From JAVKSM01 sp039583705 (GTDB lineage Bacteria > Actinomycetota > Actinomycetes > Mycobacteriales > Pseudonocardiaceae): a DNA stretch of 10,844 nt. The notes below the pieces were generated by a model. The model saw nothing but the letters and a program-made list of their open reading frames with translations, made no database searches and was not told the DNA's origin. Where the stretch lies: positions 1 to 10,844 of the forward strand of contig JAVKSM010000112.1 of the NCBI GenBank assembly GCA_039583705.1, given 5' to 3'. This document shows, piece by piece, positions 1 to 5,872 of this stretch. Position numbers and translations under genes: made by a program. Every line of letters begins with the position of its first letter. Positions within the stretch are counted from its first letter, which is position 1.

Positions 1-1
1 C

Positions 2-130
2 CCCCGGGACTTCTCCGCCGGGCGGCCTGTGGCACCGCGGCGGAACCCGGCTCTCGACATGAACGAGGTGTCGGGCACGGAGCTGGATCTCGTCCTGGAA
101 TTCCACGGGCGGGCGGTCACTCGCGGATGA
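2..130 (+). CDS. C-terminal end of an unidentified protein (partial)
   Basis: A reading frame is open from the left edge of the window to a TGA at 128-130 and encodes about 42 residues ending 'LVLEFHGRAVTRG'. Third codon positions are mostly G or C, as in the other real genes here, which supports coding. The start lies outside the window. The last bases overlap the tail of the convergent toxin gene, so the two genes end against each other. No family is recognised. It could also be a chance open frame in GC-rich DNA. Confidence 0.4.
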   Translation, partial: PRDFSAGRPVAPRRNPALDMNEVSGTELDLVLEFHGRAVTRG

Positions 131-518
131 GCTCGAGGCCCTCGTACTCGGCGAAGTCGGCGAAGTCCTTGACGTTGAAGGTGGCGAGCGGCACTTCGCG
201 GACCAGGCAGCAGGCCGCGATCCAGCTGTCGTTCGCAGGCCGTGGTCGCCCGCGTTGTTGGGCGTAGGCCTGCAGCTCGCCCCAACGAGCGGCGACGTGG
301 CGGTCGTAAGGGAGCACGACGAGTCCGGCGAGGAAGGTGCGCATCGTCGCGATGCTGCGCGGCCCCCAGTGCCGCACCAAGGTCCACTTCGTCAGCTCAC
401 CGACGGTCACGAAGGTGATCGCCGGAACGTGGCTGGCGAGCTGCCGGGCGAGGGAGTCCGGGGTGCGCCGGCGCAGGACGGTCGAGGCGACCTCGGTGTC
501 GAGGACGACAAGGCTCAC
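117..518 (-). CDS. vapC: VapC-like PIN-domain toxin (ribonuclease)
   Basis: A 133-residue PIN-domain protein of normal VapC length. The acidic metal-binding residues typical of the fold are visible: Asp7 in 'LDTEVAS', Glu41 in 'TVGEL', Asp97 in 'ANDSWIAA' and Asp118 in 'FNVKDF'. VapC toxins are Mg2+-dependent endoribonucleases that cut tRNA or rRNA and stop growth when free of antitoxin; the RNA target cannot be read from sequence. The start is GTG (516-518), which overlaps the antitoxin's TGA stop by four bases. This implies translational coupling in an antitoxin-first operon. The frame is intact, unlike many genes in this window. Confidence 0.88.
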   Translation of the reverse strand: MSLVVLDTEVASTVLRRRTPDSLARQLASHVPAITFVTVGELTKWTLVRHWGPRSIATMRTFLAGLVVLPYDRHVAARWGELQAYAQQRGRPRPANDSWIAACCLVREVPLATFNVKDFADFAEYEGLELIRE

Positions 519-715
519 GCGATGTCGGCGCGCCGGGAGGCGTAGAGGTCGGCGAGGAACTCGGCGTACTCCTCATCGGACTCGAACGGGTCCTCGTCAG
601 CGCCCAGCGCCTCGACTGAAGCGATGGGCTGGACTCGATGGCGCCGCACGAACTCGTCGGTCGGCACGAAGTCGTCCGCCGACCAGGCCTCCGGCTGCTG
701 GGGGGTTGACGTCAT
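515..715 (-). CDS. vapB: VapB-like antitoxin
   Basis: A small acidic protein of about 66 residues directly upstream of the PIN toxin, overlapping it by four bases (GTGA). It shows no obvious ribbon-helix-helix. Its acidic C-terminal half 'DEEYAEFLADLYASRR' resembles the toxin-wrapping tail of actinobacterial VapB proteins. ATG at 713-715 is chosen because GGAAGG lies about 8 bases upstream; an in-frame GTG at 722-724 would add three residues but has no better ribosome site. By analogy it neutralises VapC and, with it, represses the operon. The family assignment rests on context and the C-terminal motif, so it is less certain than that of the toxin. Confidence 0.75.
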   Translation of the reverse strand: MTSTPQQPEAWSADDFVPTDEFVRRHRVQPIASVEALGADEDPFESDEEYAEFLADLYASRRADIA

Positions 716-724
716 TGGGTCCAC

Positions 725-1057
725 CTTCCAGGTCGAGGCCCCATGGTCTCACCCCGCAACCGCGTTCGGTGCGGTCTGTTCCGGAAGTATCGCGCGCTCC
801 GCAAGCGATCCCCTCTCCGGAGGCCGGGCAACCGGGTGATACCTGTGGGTCGCAACGGTCCTACCAGGGCCTTCGCTTCTCGCCACGAGTCCGCGGGTTC
901 CCGTCGTGATCCGTAGTTCGTTCCACGAGGGATTCCACGAGACGATGCCTCGCGGCGGGCTCCGTTCCAGACTCGTGCCGGGTGCCGATGGGCGAGCGAC
1001 ACGAGCGGGCTTACGCCGGTAGCAAGGCGAGTTGCTCTTTTCGGCTCTTCTGCACAC
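725..1057 (-). other. Non-coding stretch; possible 5' fragment of a group II intron
   Basis: No convincing gene lies here, although several frames happen to be open. Read on the - strand, the segment starts with GTGTG at 1057-1053, which fits the GUGYG 5' end of group II introns. It is rich in short complementary arms, for example CTCGTG (972-977) against CACGAG (1000-1005). It also holds a 9-base direct repeat TTCCACGAG at 921-929 and 933-941. No reverse transcriptase and no domain V hairpin are seen, so at best it is a truncated 5' piece. The promoter of the toxin-antitoxin operon should lie at its lower-coordinate end. The intron reading rests on general resemblance and is tentative. Confidence 0.28.
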
Positions 1058-1059
1058 CG

Positions 1060-1212
1060 GATCGGTCGAGTAGGTGGGCCCTCGCTCATCCCGGCGGTCT
1101 GAGACAGGAGACCGAGCTGAGTCAGCAGTTCGAGCTGGTCGAAGTACAGCCGCATCCGGGTGATCCGGCCGGCCGCCAGGGTGTAGAGCGCGGAGAACGG
1201 CCCGGAGAACTT
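1060..1212 (-). pseudogene. SnoaL-like (NTF2-fold) protein, 3' fragment
   Basis: Read on the - strand, this stretch encodes 'FSGPFSALYTLAAGRITRM' followed by 'RLYFDQLELLTQLGLL'. That pattern (a 'GRI' turn, then a strand ending in 'YFDQLELL.QLGL') is typical of the C-terminus of SnoaL-like, NTF2-fold proteins. The N-terminal two thirds are missing: upstream of about 1210 the similarity stops and the other strand begins to read as a different gene. Such proteins are small isomerase, hydrolase or ligand-binding folds, and the specific role cannot be inferred. It is a remnant, not a functional gene. Confidence 0.45.
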
Positions 1213-1580
1213 CCGCGCCCCTTGAGCTGGCTGCGGCGTGGCGCCCGCTGCCAGACCTCACCATCCTGATCAGCGACGATGTGAGCAGCGCCGTCGAGCG
1301 GGCGGAGCGGCGCGACGGTAGGCGGTGCACGCCGGAGCAGTGGCGCATGCACCGCCGCGCGGCGACGCTGTTCGACCAGCTCACCGCGGAGGATCCGCGC
1401 CGGGTGCGGACCATCGACCGTCGAAGCGTCGACACCCACAGCGCACTGCGCCTGATGCGCGCCTGGATCAGTCAGACGGTGCCGACCTGCCTCTCGAGCC
1501 GCGGCGCTTGGGTCTGCCGGCCACCGCCTGCGGCCACCCTGCCTGGGGACCCTGCCGCCGTCCGAGAGTCGGTGATCTGA
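1212..1580 (+). pseudogene. Thymidylate-kinase-like protein, 3' fragment
   Basis: The + strand frame through 1218-1480 reads 'PLPDLTILISDDVSSAVERA', then 'ERRDGRRCTPEQWRMHRRAA', 'LFDQLTAEDPRRVRTIDRRS' and 'ALRLMRAWI'. This resembles the C-terminal half of P-loop thymidylate-kinase-like proteins: a 'PDLTI(L)LD' strand, a following 'A.ERaE.RDG' helix, and a late 'RV..ID' strand. The N-terminal half with the Walker A motif is absent. The frame opens at a junction near 1205-1215 where a SnoaL-like fragment begins on the opposite strand. After about 1480 the reading looks non-coding until the TGA at 1578-1580. A functional kinase is not possible without the P-loop. Confidence 0.42.
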
Positions 1581-1613
1581 GTCTCGTCAAGAGGTCTGGC
1601 CCCACCGTCGTCA

Positions 1614-1705
1614 TCAGCTCTGGCGCCATAGGATCGACCCGTAGCCGACGTCGAGCACCGGCGCCCCGCCGTCGGTGGCCAGGACCCAGCTCGGCGAATC
1701 CCGCT
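1614..1705 (-). pseudogene. Short C-terminal fragment of an unidentified protein
   Basis: A - strand stretch ends with 'SPSWVLATDGGAPVLDVGYG' and 'SILWRQS', then TGA at 1614-1616. The codons are strongly G/C-ended and the residue pattern looks protein-like, but no family is recognised. Upstream, beyond about 1705, the frame runs into the opposite-strand regulator gene, so only the tail is left. The rest of 1481-1725 shows nothing else that can be named. A chance open frame is possible. Confidence 0.2.
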
Positions 1706-1725
1706 GAGGTCGGCAGCCGTGGGAG

Positions 1726-1965
1726 ATGAGTGTGCGGCTACGCCGGGCCAACGGGCAGTTGGCCGGCCTGATCCGGGTGGTCGAGGAGGGCGGCGACTGC
1801 GCCGAGGTGCTGACCCAGCTCGCGGCAGTGTCCCGGGCACTGGACCGGGCTGGATTCAAGATCATTGCCAGCGGGATGCGGCAGCGCCAGGCGGCGCGGG
1901 ATCGCGGTGAGCAGCCGCCGATGACCGAGGCCGAGTTGGAGAAGCTGTTCCTGTCCCTGGCCTGA
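1726..1965 (+). CDS. CsoR/CstR-family metal- or persulfide-responsive repressor
   Basis: A 79-residue all-helical DUF156 protein ('LRRANGQLAGLIRVVEEGGD', 'LTQLAAVSRALDRAGFKIIA', ending 'LEKLFLSLA'). Family members bind DNA as tetramers and let go on binding Cu(I), other metals or persulfides. Cys25 in 'GGDC' is the first sensing cysteine. The second, expected in 'GLRQCL', is Arg54 in 'GMRQRQ'. The 25-54 spacing (29) equals that of Cys31 and Cys60 in S. aureus CstR, so this looks like the persulfide-sensor branch with one thiol lost. The codon is CGC, one transition from TGC. ATG 1726 is taken as start, but GGGAG at 1721-1725 is better spaced for GTG 1732. The N-terminus is about 10-15 residues shorter than usual. 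It sits upstream of sulfur genes it presumably controls. Confidence 0.82.
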   Translation: MSVRLRRANGQLAGLIRVVEEGGDCAEVLTQLAAVSRALDRAGFKIIASGMRQRQAARDRGEQPPMTEAELEKLFLSLA

Positions 1966-2036
1966 TCACGACAGCGCGACTCCTCGGAACCTCCCCGGAG
2001 CCGCTGCCCACTGCAAGGGATCACTGCGTTGCGTCG

Positions 2037-2050
2037 TGCCCCCGGGGTAT
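2037..2050. promoter_or_regulatory. Candidate operator for the CsoR/CstR-type repressor
   Basis: TGCCCCCGGGGTAT contains a perfect CCCC/GGGG dyad centred at 2043/2044, with a TAT flank on the right only. G/C-tract dyads flanked by TA are the known style of CsoR-family operators. It lies 22 bases upstream of the rhodanese start and just after the regulator gene, where an operon operator is expected. No clear -35/-10 pair was recognised. GC-rich DNA makes short G/C dyads common, so this is a candidate only. Confidence 0.4.
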
Positions 2051-2071
2051 GCGCGTGATGGAGGTGATGTC

Positions 2072-2381
2072 GTGCAGGTGCGCGAGATCGATGTCGAGCG
2101 GTTCGCGACCGAACGTCGCGAGGACGTGGCGGTGCTGGATGTGCGGTCGGTGGAGGAGTTCGCCGCCGGGCATGTGCCCGGGGCGGTGAACGTGCCGTTG
2201 GAGCAGGTGACCGCCGACCCGGGCCGCTTCGCGCCGGAAGCTGTACGTGATCTGCCAGTCCGGGGGTCGCAGCCGGAAGGCCGCGGAAGCGCTGGACGCC
2301 GCCGGCGCGTCGGCGGTGTCGGTGGCCGGGGGCACCAGGGGATGGATCTCCTCGGGCCGCCGGATCGATACCGACCGGTGA
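2072..2381 (+). pseudogene. Single-domain rhodanese (sulfurtransferase), frame broken once
   Basis: Starts at GTG 2072 with GGAGGT six bases upstream and encodes a rhodanese of about 103 residues. The N-terminal half reads 'VAVLDVRSVEEFAAGHVPGA' in one frame. From about 2238 the protein continues one frame over as 'KLYVICQSGGRSRKAAEALD' to TGA 2379-2381. The active-site loop is 'CQSGGRS' with its nucleophilic Cys, so all functional parts exist but are split by one extra base (or two missing) near 2235-2240. Rhodaneses shuttle sulfane sulfur through a Cys persulfide. Position after a CstR-like gene and before an MBL-rhodanese suggests a CstA-like role. Whether the shift is real or a sequencing error is unresolved. 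Confidence 0.8.
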
Positions 2382-2419
2382 CCGCGGGCAGGCACCGATG
2401 AGCGGGAAAGGAGCTTGTC

Positions 2420-3809
2420 GTGATCGACGTTGAGATGATCGAGACCTCGTCGCTGTGGGATCGCAGCTACCTGGCCACCGACGGTGAGGCCGCCGTGGTG
2501 GTCGACCCGCAGCGCGACGTGGACCGGCTGATCGCCCTGGCCGGCCGGCTGGGTGTGCGGATCATGCACGTGCTGGAGACCCACGTGCACGACGACTACG
2601 TCTCCGGCGGCCTGGAACTGGCCCGGCTGACCGGCGCGGTCTACGCCGTGTCCGCGGCCGACGAGGTGGGGTTCGACCGCGCCGCGGTCGGTGACGGGGA
2701 TGTGCTGGAGGTTTCGGCGGGGATGCGGCTGCGGGTGCTGGCCACCCCCGGGCACACCTTCCACCACCTGTCTTACGTGCTGGAGGGCGCCGACGGGGTG
2801 CAGGGGGTGTTCACCGGCGGGTCGCTGCTCTACGGCACCACTGGGCGCACCGACCTGCTCGGCGCCGAGCACGCCGAAACTCTGGCCCGGGCCCAGCACA
2901 CCTCGGCGCGCCGCTGGCAGAGACGCTGACCCCAGACGCGCAGGTGTGGCCCACCCACGGGTTTGGCAGCTTCTCTATCGCCAACCCCGCGGCCGGGGAC
3001 GAGTCCACGATCGGCCACGAGCAGCAGGTCAACCCGGTTCTGCGGCTGGCCCGCGACGAGTTCGTCCGCGACACCCTGGCCGGGTTGGGCGCCTACCCTG
3101 CCTACTGCGCCCACATGGGCGCGCTGAACACCGCCGGCCCGGCGCCGGTCGACCTGCGCCCGCCCGCGGTGGCCGACCCGGCCGAGCTGGCGAAGCGGCT
3201 GCGTACCGGGGAGTGGGTGGTGGACCTGCGCTCCCGCAAGGCCTACCTCGACTCGCACCTGGCCGGGACCATCAGCCTCGGGCTGGACGCGCCGATGGCC
3301 ACCTGGCTGGGCTGGATGATTGACTGGGAGGCCCCGGTCCACGCTGCTCGGAGACAGCCCCGCCCAGGTCGCGCAGGCCCGCCGGGAACTGGTGCGCATC
3401 GGCGTCGACCGCGTGGTCGCCGCACCGGCGCACCCCGCGACCTTGCGATCGACTCCGACGGGCTGACCGGGCTGACCGGGCTGCCCAGCGCCAGCTCGCC
3501 GACCTCTCCGCGGAGCTCGACGGCCACCGAGGCGCGGACCTGCCGCCCGCCGAGGTGGTGCTCGACGCGCGGCTGGACACCGAATGGGACACCTCGCACG
3601 TGCGCGGCACGGTGCACCTGCCGCTGCCCGAGCTGCCCCACCGGCTCGCCGAGGTACCCGACGGGGCGATGTGGGTGCACTGCGGCAGCGGCTACCGCGC
3701 CACCGCGGCCGCGTCCCTGCTCGCCCGCGCCGGGCGCACCGCTGTCGTCATCGACGACAGCTACGGCAACGCCGAGACCGCTGGCGTGCCCCTGACCACC
3801 GACAGCTGA
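2420..3809 (+). pseudogene. MBL-fold/rhodanese fusion, CstB-like persulfide dioxygenase, frame broken three times
   Basis: Pieced together, about 463 residues, close to the length of S. aureus CstB. GTG start with GGAG seven bases upstream. Order: an ETHE1-like metallo-beta-lactamase domain ('ETHVHDDYVSGG' with His55 and His57; 'TPGHTFHH' with His112; 'FTGGSLLYGTTGRTDLLG'; 'WPTHGFGSF'), a rhodanese-like domain without catalytic Cys ('WVVDLRSRKAYLDSHLAGT'), and a C-terminal rhodanese ('VVLDARLDTEWDTSHVRGTV') with loop 'VHCGSGYRA'. Frame changes: one base missing near 2911-2914, one extra C near 3339, and another shift between about 3425 and 3465, beside a tandem GCTGACCGG repeat. Such enzymes oxidise persulfides to sulfite or thiosulfate. 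The Asp of the usual FTGD iron-ligand motif is Gly, which also occurs in an actinobacterial subfamily. As written no full protein can be made. Confidence 0.8.
3462..3479. repeat. Tandem 9-bp duplication GCTGACCGG x2
   Basis: GCTGACCGG occurs twice back to back (3462-3470 and 3471-3479), with a third partial copy GCTG following. It sits in the linker between the inactive and active rhodanese domains of the CstB-like gene, where the third frame change falls. Being a multiple of three, the duplication itself does not shift the frame. It marks a spot prone to replication slippage. Confidence 0.7.
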
Positions 3810-3841
3810 AACCACCCGCCCGACTGGAACGGAGAACCCTC

Positions 3842-4633
3842 GTGATCCTCGCTGCGGTTTTCGGGCTGGTCATCGGGGCCGCACTCGGGGCTGCTGGGCG
3901 CGGGCAGCTCGATCCTGGCCGTCCCGGCCCTGATCTACGGGTCGGCCAGCCTCTGCAGGCCGCGTTGTTCGGGTCGCTGCTGGTGGTGGCGATCTCCGCA
4001 GCCGGGGGGGTGCTGGCCCGGCTGCGCGCCGGGGTGATCCGCTGGCCGGTCGCGGCGGTGTTCGCCGCGGCCAGCGTGCCCGCCGCGTTCGCCGGTACCC
4101 CGGTCAGCCGGCTGCTGCCCGGACAGTGGCTGCTGCTGGCGTTCGCGGCGTTGATGGCGGTCGTGACGGCGCGGATGCTGCGCGCTGCCCCCGACAGCGG
4201 CGGCGCGGCGTGTCGCAGCGGCACCGGCGCGGTCAACTGGCGGGCATGCCTGCCCAAGACGCTGGCCGCCGGAGTTGCCGTCGGGGTGCTCACCGGGCTG
4301 TTCGGCGTCGGCGGCGGATTCGTCATCGTGCCTGCCCTGACCCTGCTGCTCGGGCTCACCGCTGCCGAGGCCATCGCCACCTCGCTGGTCGTGGTCACCA
4401 TCACCTCGCTGGCCGGGCTGGCCGCGCACGCCGCCGCCGCGGCAAGCGTCGACTACCCGCTGATCGCCGTGTTCACCGGCGCCGCGCTGGCCGCGTCGCT
4501 GGCCGCCGGGCAGGTCGCGAACCGGCTGCCCGCTGCCGCGCTGCGCCGCGGGTTCGCCTGGGGGATCCTGGCCGTCGCAGCCGGGGTCGCCGCGGCCGCG
4601 GTGTTCGCCCCCGCCGCCCCGCAAACCACCTGA
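3842..4633 (+). CDS. TauE/SafE-family sulfite or sulfur-anion permease
   Basis: A 263-residue hydrophobic protein with about eight membrane segments in two repeats. GTG start with GGAGA seven bases upstream, 32 bases after the CstB-like gene. The second repeat carries the family motif 'GLFGVGGGFVIVPALTLLLG'. The matching first motif is scrambled. From about codon 17 the sequence reads 'GAAGRGQLDPG', but removing one G at 3887-3890 and adding one G near 3939-3941 gives 'GLLGAGSSILAVPALIYGVG', a perfect first-repeat motif. The frame therefore stays open while some 18 residues are out of register. TauE/SafE proteins export sulfite or organosulfonates, and TauE is part of the S. aureus cst operon. 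The role here is inferred from family and context. Confidence 0.85.
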   Translation: MILAAVFGLVIGAALGAAGRGQLDPGRPGPDLRVGQPLQAALFGSLLVVAISAAGGVLARLRAGVIRWPVAAVFAAASVPAAFAGTPVSRLLPGQWLLLAFAALMAVVTARMLRAAPDSGGAACRSGTGAVNWRACLPKTLAAGVAVGVLTGLFGVGGGFVIVPALTLLLGLTAAEAIATSLVVVTITSLAGLAAHAAAAASVDYPLIAVFTGAALAASLAAGQVANRLPAAALRRGFAWGILAVAAGVAAAAVFAPAAPQTT

Positions 4634-4659
4634 ACCCCCAAGGAAATGGAGTGCCGCTG

Positions 4660-5055
4660 ATGGACTACGACATGACGATCACCGTGGGCCTGCCCTTCGA
4701 GCAGGCGCTGCCCGCGGTGAAACACGCCCTGGCCGAGCAGGGATTCGGGGTCCTGACCGAGATCGACGTCCAGGCCACCATGAAGCAAAAGCTGGGCGCG
4801 GACATGGAGCCCTACCTGATCCTGGGCGCCTGCAACCCGCAACTCGCCCACCGCGCCCTGGACGTGGACCGCATGATCGGGCTGCTGCTGCCCTGCAACG
4901 TCGTCGTCCGCGCGGACGGGACCGACCACACGGTGGTCTCGGCGCTGGACCCGCAGGTCATGGTCACCGTGCCGCAGCGCGAGCAGCTGCGCCCGGTCGC
5001 CGACGAAGCCCGACAGCGCATCCGCGCCGCCCTCGACACCCTGACCCGCGGCTGA
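4660..5055 (+). CDS. DUF302 family protein
   Basis: A 131-residue intact protein: 'MDYDMTITVGLPFEQALPAV', 'LAEQGFGVLTEIDVQATMKQ', 'YLILGACNPQLAHRALDVD', 'IGLLLPCNVVV'. This is the DUF302 pattern, including 'LGACNP..A..AL' and 'LLPCNV'. The family has an alpha/beta fold of unknown biochemical role and is often found beside sulfur-oxidation or metal genes. It follows the permease by 26 bases and so is probably in the same transcript. GGAG at 4648-4651 supports ATG 4660. An in-frame GTG at 4651 with AAGGA six bases upstream is an alternative start adding three residues. Two conserved Cys, in 'GACNP' and 'LPCNV', could bind sulfur or metal, but no activity is known. Confidence 0.85.
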   Translation: MDYDMTITVGLPFEQALPAVKHALAEQGFGVLTEIDVQATMKQKLGADMEPYLILGACNPQLAHRALDVDRMIGLLLPCNVVVRADGTDHTVVSALDPQVMVTVPQREQLRPVADEARQRIRAALDTLTRG

Positions 5056-5146
5056 CCCGCGTCGAGCACGCCACCCGGGCCGGTACCCCGGCGGGACACC
5101 TGATCGCAACCGCAGCACGACGAGCAACGACGGGAGTGACACGACC

Positions 5147-5390
5147 ATGATGGGCGGCTCGACCATGGACCTGTTCTGGATCTGCCGGTGCTGGTGCTGA
5201 TCGGTCTGATCCTGCTGGGCTACCTCGCCTACCGGCTCATCCGGAACCACCGGCCCGGCCCGCACCCGGACGAAACGGGATCGTCCCCGGCGGCGGGGTC
5301 GGGGTCGGCGCGGCAGATCCTCGACGAGCGCTACGCCCGCGGGAAGATCGACGAGCAGGACTACCGGCGCCGCCGCAGCGAGCTGCAAGG
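5147..5390 (+). pseudogene. Small membrane protein with C-terminal SHOCT domain, frame broken once
   Basis: Starts ATG 5147 (or ATG 5150) behind GGGAG. 'MMGGSTMDLFW' is followed after a one-base loss near 5180 by a membrane segment 'LPVLVLIGLILLGYLAYRLI'. A basic linker and a SHOCT helix pair 'ARQILDERYARGKIDEQDYR' come next. SHOCT domains are short oligomerisation modules at the ends of small membrane proteins. At 5390 the frame runs on without a stop. Inserting TG after GGA at 5388-5390 would give both a stop here (GGA TGA) and the ATG of the next gene, so a two-base loss at this boundary is likely. The function is unknown; it may be a membrane partner of the cluster. Confidence 0.7.
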
Positions 5391-5543
5391 ACCCCCGCGC
5401 CGATCAACCGCCGCCGCGCGCTGGCGCTGGGTGGGCTCGGCGTGGCCAGCCTCGCCGCCGGCGCGGCCGACGGCGGACCCGGCACGAGCGATGGGCTGCA
5501 GCCCGCCGACACCGGCCTCGAGCTGGCCCAGCCTGGGGTGGCT
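5391..5543 (+). pseudogene. Multicopper oxidase, N-terminal Tat-signal fragment cut by an IS remnant
   Basis: The frame starting ACC at 5391 reads 'TPAPINRRRALALGGLGVAS', 'LAAGAADGGPGTSDGLQPAD' and 'TGLELAQP', and stops at TGA 5544-5546, which is the first triplet of the insertion remnant. 'NRRRALALGGLG' is a twin-arginine signal followed by a hydrophobic core. The segment 'GLQPA.TG.ELA.P' resembles the start of the mature part of actinobacterial multicopper oxidases. All copper-binding motifs lie further on and are missing. The start codon itself seems lost by a two-base deletion next to the SHOCT gene. The family call rests on some 50 residues and is moderate; another Tat-exported enzyme is possible. 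Confidence 0.5.
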
Positions 5544-5872
5544 TGAACCACCCCGGGTCTGATGGAGGCTCTGTCCTGAGTGGGGTGCGTGAGCGCGCGG
5601 TGGCGCTGGTGTTGGAGAACCTGTCTGATTATGGGTCGCGGTGGGAGGCGATCGTGTCAGTCGCGGCGAAGGTGGGTGTGTCGGCTGAGTCGTTGCGTCG
5701 GTGGGTGCGCCAGGTTGAGACCGATGCGGGTCGCCGGTCGGGTGTGACGAGTGTGGATGGCGAGCAGATTCGTGTGTTGCAGCGGGAGAATCGTGAGTTG
5801 CGGCGGGCGAATGAGATCTTGAAGGCGGTGTCGGTTTTCTCCGCGAGGGAGCTCGACCCTCGCGCGCCCCGG
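5544..5872 (+). mobile_element. IS3-family insertion sequence remnant (left end and orfA only)
   Basis: The segment begins TGAACCACCCCGGGTCTGAT, a terminus of the kind seen in IS3 elements, and abuts the truncated oxidase frame exactly. It holds orfA but no DDE catalytic orfB. At its right side the sequence changes to a LysM-domain gene by about 5872-5880. No matching right terminal repeat was found, so the rest of the element (roughly 900 bases for this family) has been deleted. The right boundary is approximate. Confidence 0.6.
5585..5872 (+). pseudogene. IS3-family transposase OrfA (truncated element)
   Basis: Reads 'VRERAVALVLENLSDYGSRW', 'EAIVSVAAKVGVSAESLRRW', 'VRQVETDAGRRSGVTSVDGE' and 'LQRENRELRRANEILKAVSV'. 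It shows the helix-turn-helix of IS3 OrfA ('VAAKVGVSAESLRRWVR') followed by the leucine-zipper helix ('LQRENRELRRANEILK') used for OrfA multimerisation and OrfAB frameshifting. GTG 5585 is chosen as the first codon matching the family start; codons upstream from 5543 are also open. After 'FSARELDPR' the frame runs into unrelated sequence. Without OrfB it cannot transpose. Confidence 0.7.

Noticed and set aside
712..1435. Long - strand frames through the debris region (147 and 228 codons)
   Set aside because: Apart from the SnoaL-like stretch they have no recognisable motif and are rich in Arg, Pro and Ser, as random GC-rich frames are.
2021..2899. 292-codon open frame on the - strand opposite the rhodanese and MBL genes
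   Set aside because: It is the complement of well-recognised coding frames. Its composition (many His, Gln, Val, Gly) is typical of a GC-rich shadow frame, and no domain is seen.
2072..3809. Programmed ribosomal frameshifting as the explanation for the broken rhodanese and CstB-like genes
   Set aside because: The shifts go in different directions, lie at unrelated sequences without slippery heptamers, and hit several unrelated genes.
5056..5146. GGCCGGTACCCCGG-like symmetry between DUF302 and SHOCT as a terminator or operator
   Set aside because: The arms are short, there is no T-run, and such G/C symmetry is common in this DNA.
4453..5388. 311-codon open frame on the - strand across tauE, DUF302 and SHOCT genes
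   Set aside because: It crosses three convincing + strand genes and reads as low-complexity shadow sequence.
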